This document shows positions 59,532 to 64,000 of a stretch of 64,000 bases of DNA, piece by piece. The notes under the pieces are model-generated. The model was not told the DNA's origin. It made no database searches and was given only the letters and a program-made list of their open reading frames with translations. The stretch spans positions 55,896,190 to 55,960,189 of the forward strand of contig NC_088715.1 of the NCBI RefSeq assembly GCF_963576615.1, read 5' to 3'. Made by a program: the position numbers and the translations under genes. The DNA comes from Watersipora subatra (Eukaryota; Bryozoa; Gymnolaemata; Cheilostomatida; Watersiporidae). Position 1 is the first letter of the stretch. Every line of letters starts with the position of its first letter.

Positions 59532-60109
59532 CAAAATTGTCCCAAATTGAATAGATCCTATCAGAAGGTTTGAACTGATAACTTGCATTTAATGAGCAAA
59601 AACAGTAATTTTCCAGATTTCTAACATTTACCATATTATAAAAATTGCATATACACTAAGCATACAAAAGTACATCAGGAATAAAGTTGAAAACGTATAA
59701 GAAAGTGAGATAGGATGTATATACATGTAGTTACCTGATGGGGACATGATAAGAGACCCAAGATTACAACGCTAGAGAAGTGATGAGTGACTCAGTACTT
59801 TGAGGCTATTTATTACTGCTTTAGGGTACTGCAAGCTGCAATGAAGTTATTAGTGACAAAAATCTTCATAAAAAATAAAAATTATCCAGACGCATCAGTA
59901 CACATACCACAAAAACAACACACTCGTTGAAATTGACCTTCACATTTCTCTCACCTAAATCTTTCAAGGCTTTATTGTAAGAATCATAACCCTATCGTAT
60001 TACCTTTTGTATGTAACTTTGCCACAATTGAACATGGTTGAGCGCTTTTTAGAGGCAGTACGATCAAAGACATGAAACTGCTAGTCTAGAAAACCACCCT
60101 CAACTGAGG
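59532..60109. other. Duplicated spacer leading to a fucosyltransferase fragment
   Basis: It continues the homology with 30265-30760 after the pogo insertion, then joins a promoter piece near 60040 (GAGCGCTTTTTAGAGGCAGT). Confidence 0.55.
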
Positions 60110-60157
60110 AATAATAAACAGTTTATCAAAGGCATTCGTTATTCTTACTCTCTCTTT
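60110..60157 (+). pseudogene. Fucosyltransferase fragment 4 (first codons only)
   Basis: AACAGTTTATCAAAGGCATT then CTTACTCTCTCTTT matches codons 2-16 of the intact genes, but the start is ATA. It is ended by the TTAA element. The gene does not resume on the other side, where unit DNA like 22005-22200 follows. Confidence 0.7.
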
Positions 60158-60159
60158 AA

Positions 60160-61036
60160 AGGTTGACTCGCAACAAAGTTCACGTTACAGTTATTTGGTA
60201 CCAAAAGATTCACCATGTTTTACTCTGTTGTGTTGTAGGTGCCAAATATGTGGAAATGTGATTACAAGCTCTTAAAAGCTCAAAAACGAAAAGATGCCGT
60301 AGATTGGATTCTCTTTATTTCTCTGACGTTGTCATTACAGTTTGGTTATTGTCTTGTCACGTGATGTTCTCACGTAAATTGAAAGGCCAATAAAAAGCTC
60401 AATATAAAACTTATCGTAGCACTAGTTTATGACAAACACTTCGGGTTTTACCAGAGACCCCATATCAAATATAGATAGTCGCTACTTTACAGTTTTGTTT
60501 CGGCTTGGTCTAATCGGCAAGTCGTAATCTGATCATGTGACCCAATACTTCGCAAATAGTTTCTGCAGCACTTTTCGATTATCACAGGTGACCAACAGGC
60601 TCGTCATGATTATCAGACAATGATATGTACTCATTCGAGCTAAGGTTAAAATATTAAATGATTTTTTATGGTAAGTTATAAGATATCACTGCTAAAAGTG
60701 ACAGCATTACAATGACGATAGAACAGACGCGTAAGAACAATAGGCATAGTTTTATTGAATGCGTGAAGTATATTTCTGAAAATATTTCGACGAACAAGGT
60801 TGCATGAAAGTGTAAACAGAAACCATCTACCACAACTACGTCACATTTGAGCCGTTTTGGAAAGAGAATCCAAACTACGCGGTCTCGTGTGGCTGCAATT
60901 AACTGTTCGTTTTTTAGCTTTTAAGAGCTTGTAATCACATTTCCACATATTTTGCACCTACAACACAACAGAGAAAGACATGGTGAATCTTTTGATACCA
61001 AATAACTTTAATGTGATTTTTGTTGCAAGTCAACCT
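60160..61036. mobile_element. TTAA-target element with long inverted repeats, copy 2
   Basis: It starts AGGTTGACTCGCAACAAAG and ends TTGTTGCAAGTCAACCT, flanked by TTAA (60156-60159 and 61037-61040). The inside matches copy 1 read on the opposite strand: GTCATGATTATCAGACAATG versus CATTGTCTGATAATCATGAC. Confidence 0.85.
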
Positions 61037-61299
61037 TTAATGCTCATCTGAACAAATATTCATACAACCTAAACTTATAGCTTTCCAAGTCGGGTTGATT
61101 TTACATGTTTTAAGTAGCTAGTACTTTTTTTAATCATAATTTAGAGATTTGAAGCAAATTTTGCAATTTTCTGAGGAAAAGTTTGTTATAATTTTGCACA
61201 TAGCTACAATATTTTAATGTCAAAGTGCAGCATGAGTTGTCTTCTTCCCAAAAAAACGGACTTAAGATAATATTAATAAAAAGTCGGTACGGGCTGTTT

Positions 61300-62040
61300 A
61301 GTAACACTGAGTCTAGTATATGTTAGAAACCAACTGATTAGATGCCTGGGTGCACACAATAGAGTTATTTATTTGGAGCGGTATAGGTTAAAAATCAATA
61401 TTTAGTTTAGACTTTAGAGTAATGAAATCCGCGCTAAAGTTGTCAATGAAAAGAATATTGATCAATGCATCAAGTGATCCCTACGGATTAAGTGTATAAA
61501 CACAACAACAATAGATTTGGTAATGTTGGCATTCAGTAGGCTCTTGTTATATTTATTTAAAGCCATATTTCATTAACGCTGAACCTTTTGTAAGTAACAT
61601 TGGCCGGTTTTGCTTGAGTGCTTTTGTAGAGGCAATGCAATCAAATATGTAAAACTTAGTAACACTGAATCTATTATTTGTTAGAAAACAACTGATTAGA
61701 TGCCTGGATGCACACAATAGAGTTATTTATAGGACCTGTATAGGTTAAAAGGGAATATTTAGTTTGAAGTAGTGAAACCCACGCTAAAGCTGACAATGAA
61801 AAGAAACTTAATCAACACACCAAGTGATCTCTACACATTAAGTGTATAAACACAACAACAACAGGCTTGTTAATGGTAGCATTCAGAAGGCTCTTTTTCT
61901 ATTCATTCAAAGACCTATTTCATAAAAAACTGGACCTTTGTAAAAAACTTAAAAGCGGTTTTGCTTAAGCGCTTTTGTAAAGGCAGAGCAATCAAATACG
62001 TAAGATTGCTAGTCTAGTAAACCAGACTCAACTACTGAGA
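61300..62040. repeat. Promoter-region block present twice in tandem
   Basis: TTAGTAACACTGA(G/A)TCTA begins copies at about 61300 and 61653. Each runs through AACTGATTAGATGCCTGG, GTGTATAAACACAACAACA and the TTTTGTA(G/A)AGGCA block. The first copy lacks a gene start. The second leads to ATG 62042. Confidence 0.8.
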
Positions 62041-62041
62041 A

Positions 62042-64000
62042 ATGAACAGCTCATCAAAAGGGTTCAGTATTATTACTCTCTCTTTTATGGTTTATATTAT
62101 AGCTATCATGTACAGAGACAGAGGAGACCAGAAAAAGTTTTGTCATGCAAAATATTAGCCTGCCAACATATGGTCTTTATCTAAGAATTTAGATAATCCT
62201 CTTGATGGTGAGCAAGCATCATCATCATCGATAAGTGACTAGGTTAGCAATCTCCTAAATTGCAACAGCAACACAGAACATCAGCAATCATCATCTTCAA
62301 TAAGCAACAATAGGCTTGTAATTTTTTATATATCTACTACAATATTTTAATGTCAAGTTAAAGCATGAGATGTCTTTTTCCCAGAAAACAGAATTAAGCT
62401 ATCCATCAACGACAACTGTGGTTCATCGCAAGCATAGAGCCACTAGGGTATCATTGGCATACATTCAACAAAGTGGTGAGCAGTTTTAATTGAAGCATGA
62501 CTTACTGCGCGCGGTTATTTTATGAACGCACAAAGAAAAAGTGTACACCTATTAAGTAACAATGAACTATTCAAAGAATAAAACTAAGGGGGCATATGCA
62601 TACGTCTCTCGCTGTGATCCAAAACAGCATGACAGGCTATCCGTTACGATGCAGCTAAAAAAGTACATACCGTTTAACCTCTAATTGAATGCCACTTCTA
62701 TTTTAATGCCACCTCCAATTGACCGCGACCTTGAGAAAAGAGTTGAAAAATAGAGCGCCACTATCTAATTGAACGCCATCTTCATTTGACCACCAGGTTG
62801 ACATTATTTTATCTTTACGAGTCCATAATATCAATTGTTCAGTAAAAAAGTTTCCACAAAATTGTATTATGAATAAATCGTTTAAATCAATAACAATTAA
62901 TTCTCCAGGTGTCCAATTCTAAAACTTTGCGTTTTTTTTGTTAACACTTTGAAAGCGGCACCATTGAAATAATTAATAACTGCCTGAGACTATTAGTAGT
63001 TTCTTGTTTAACGCTCTCTTGATAATTTCAAATGATTGTATATAAAAACGGTTTAACTTTACGATGGTACAAAGGTTACGTTTAGCGAGCAAAACTTTTA
63101 TAGGTTGCAATTGTGCTAAATAAAACGCGTAAAAATTTTGCTCTGCCAAAAAGTTGTTTGGGCGCTAATACTAATTAGCTCAACAGCGCAGAAAACAATT
63201 TAGGTCAGAAGAATTGTGGAAGGTACTGAACAACCAAAAGATGTTCGTTGTTATTTTTTGTTCCTGCATGTAATATAGTTATGGTTCGTTTATGTCACTT
63301 GTTGATGAATGTATCTATGTATTTGTAGCATTTGATTGATTGTCATTATATAACTTATAAATTTGCAGATTTATGGCATGTTACTCAATAGCATCACTGT
63401 GGTTATCTTGACGCAGCTTACAAAGGATTGGCCCTCATAATTCTTCTTTAGTGCACATCAAAAGCTAATTTTGGCTGCAAACTGTAGCAAAAGAATCAAT
63501 GAGTGCAATGATATTTTATTCAACATAATCAAATATACATGTAGATATAAAATAAAAATATGCTTTCAAGTTTAGAATGAAATAAAAAATTATAAGCTCC
63601 TAAAAATTTCAAAGCATGTAAAAGGCTATAATATCATCGCAGATTAGTTGTAAACAATAAATAACAACTGGCTGAGATGTCGCTTGGTTTTCCCATGCAA
63701 TTTTAATTTAGATTTATTTAACAAATTTGAGGCGAGTAAGCAGCTATATTGCATCCATAATGGTTTAGCATCGCTCTAGCAGAAAAAAGAAGGCAAAATA
63801 AAGATGATATTCACTTCACTCTAAAAAGGGCTAAATTAATTTTCCCGAAATTCTAATGAGCCATTTGAAAAATACACCAATGCAATAATTAAAATTAGCT
63901 TTAATTTAAATGCTGCCTCTAATTGACTGTATTTGACCGCCTCTACAGAAGAGTTAAAAAAGGGTTTAAAAATAGAGCTCCATGACATTCAATTAGAGGT
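62042..64000 (+). pseudogene. Fucosyltransferase pseudogene 5, cut by window end
   Basis: MNSSSKGFSIITLSFMVYII opens it, then a TAG in the stem (CHAKY-stop) and a second TAG after SSSSISD. The middle part carries the same stops as pseudogene 2. R1 is inserted at 62670 at the same codon as there. Overall it is very close to 31261-33218, so the two are recent duplicates. Confidence 0.85.
62670..64000. mobile_element. R1 element, copy cut by the window end
   Basis: CCGTTTAACCTCTAATTG after TA (62668-62669). It runs to the window end within the right inverted repeat (CAATTAGAGGT). Near-identical to 31892-33218, apart from a small insertion near 63925 (TTGACTGTATTTGACCGCC). Confidence 0.85.

Overview
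The window looks like nuclear DNA of an AT-rich, transposon-laden invertebrate. It has spliced genes with GT-AG introns, AATAAA poly(A) signals, tRNA-derived SINEs, Helitrons, P-like/THAP, hAT, pogo/Tigger-like and TTAA-specific elements, and LINE and LTR remnants. The conserved proteins read as animal orthologues. A lophotrochozoan (a bryozoan or mollusc, for instance) is my guess from the repeat style only. All coordinates of exons, repeat ends and target-site duplications were read by eye, and no alignment or database search was run.

1-11.4 kb is the conserved part. The first six exons of the mitochondrial processing peptidase alpha subunit (PMPCA) lie on the minus strand (ATG at 10250, running off the left edge). 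A complete intronless EIF3K gene (10654-11301, plus strand) is arranged head to head with it, about 400 bp away. The PMPCA introns are packed with repeats: two tRNA-derived SINEs, a self-nested pair of a TA-inserting DNA element here called R1, and a GTAC-flanked inverted-repeat element.

11.4-20 kb holds two small unrecognised ORFs (13453-13908 and 14264-14770, minus strand), a decayed THAP/P-like transposase (15.7-17.4 kb) cut by a short Helitron, and a broken hAT transposase (18.9-19.8 kb).

20-36.5 kb and 52.6-64 kb are the main feature: a tandem array of intronless alpha-1,3-fucosyltransferase (GT10) genes. Two copies are intact (28645-29865 and 56654-57853). At least five are broken (20.3-26.2, 31.3-36.5, 53.0-53.8, 60.1 and 62.0->64 kb). 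Three broken copies carry R1 at the same internal TA dinucleotide, so an already dead gene was itself duplicated. The repeated units carry later nested insertions: a TTAA element with inverted repeats over 100 bp, a P-like element with an 8-bp duplication, a pogo/Tigger element, a LINE tail and others. Several have an uninserted counterpart in a sister unit.

36.5-52.6 kb separates the two halves of the array and is almost wholly repeats. It contains AT microsatellites, a Helitron with a decayed N-terminal ORF, a two-copy element with CCCACGACC ends, a LINE tail, a broken second copy of the 13.5-kb ORF, a 231-bp tandem satellite, and duplicated LTR-retrotransposon integrase remnants. The intact genes suggest a housekeeping pair (mitochondrial presequence cleavage and translation initiation) beside a rapidly duplicating Golgi glycosyltransferase family.
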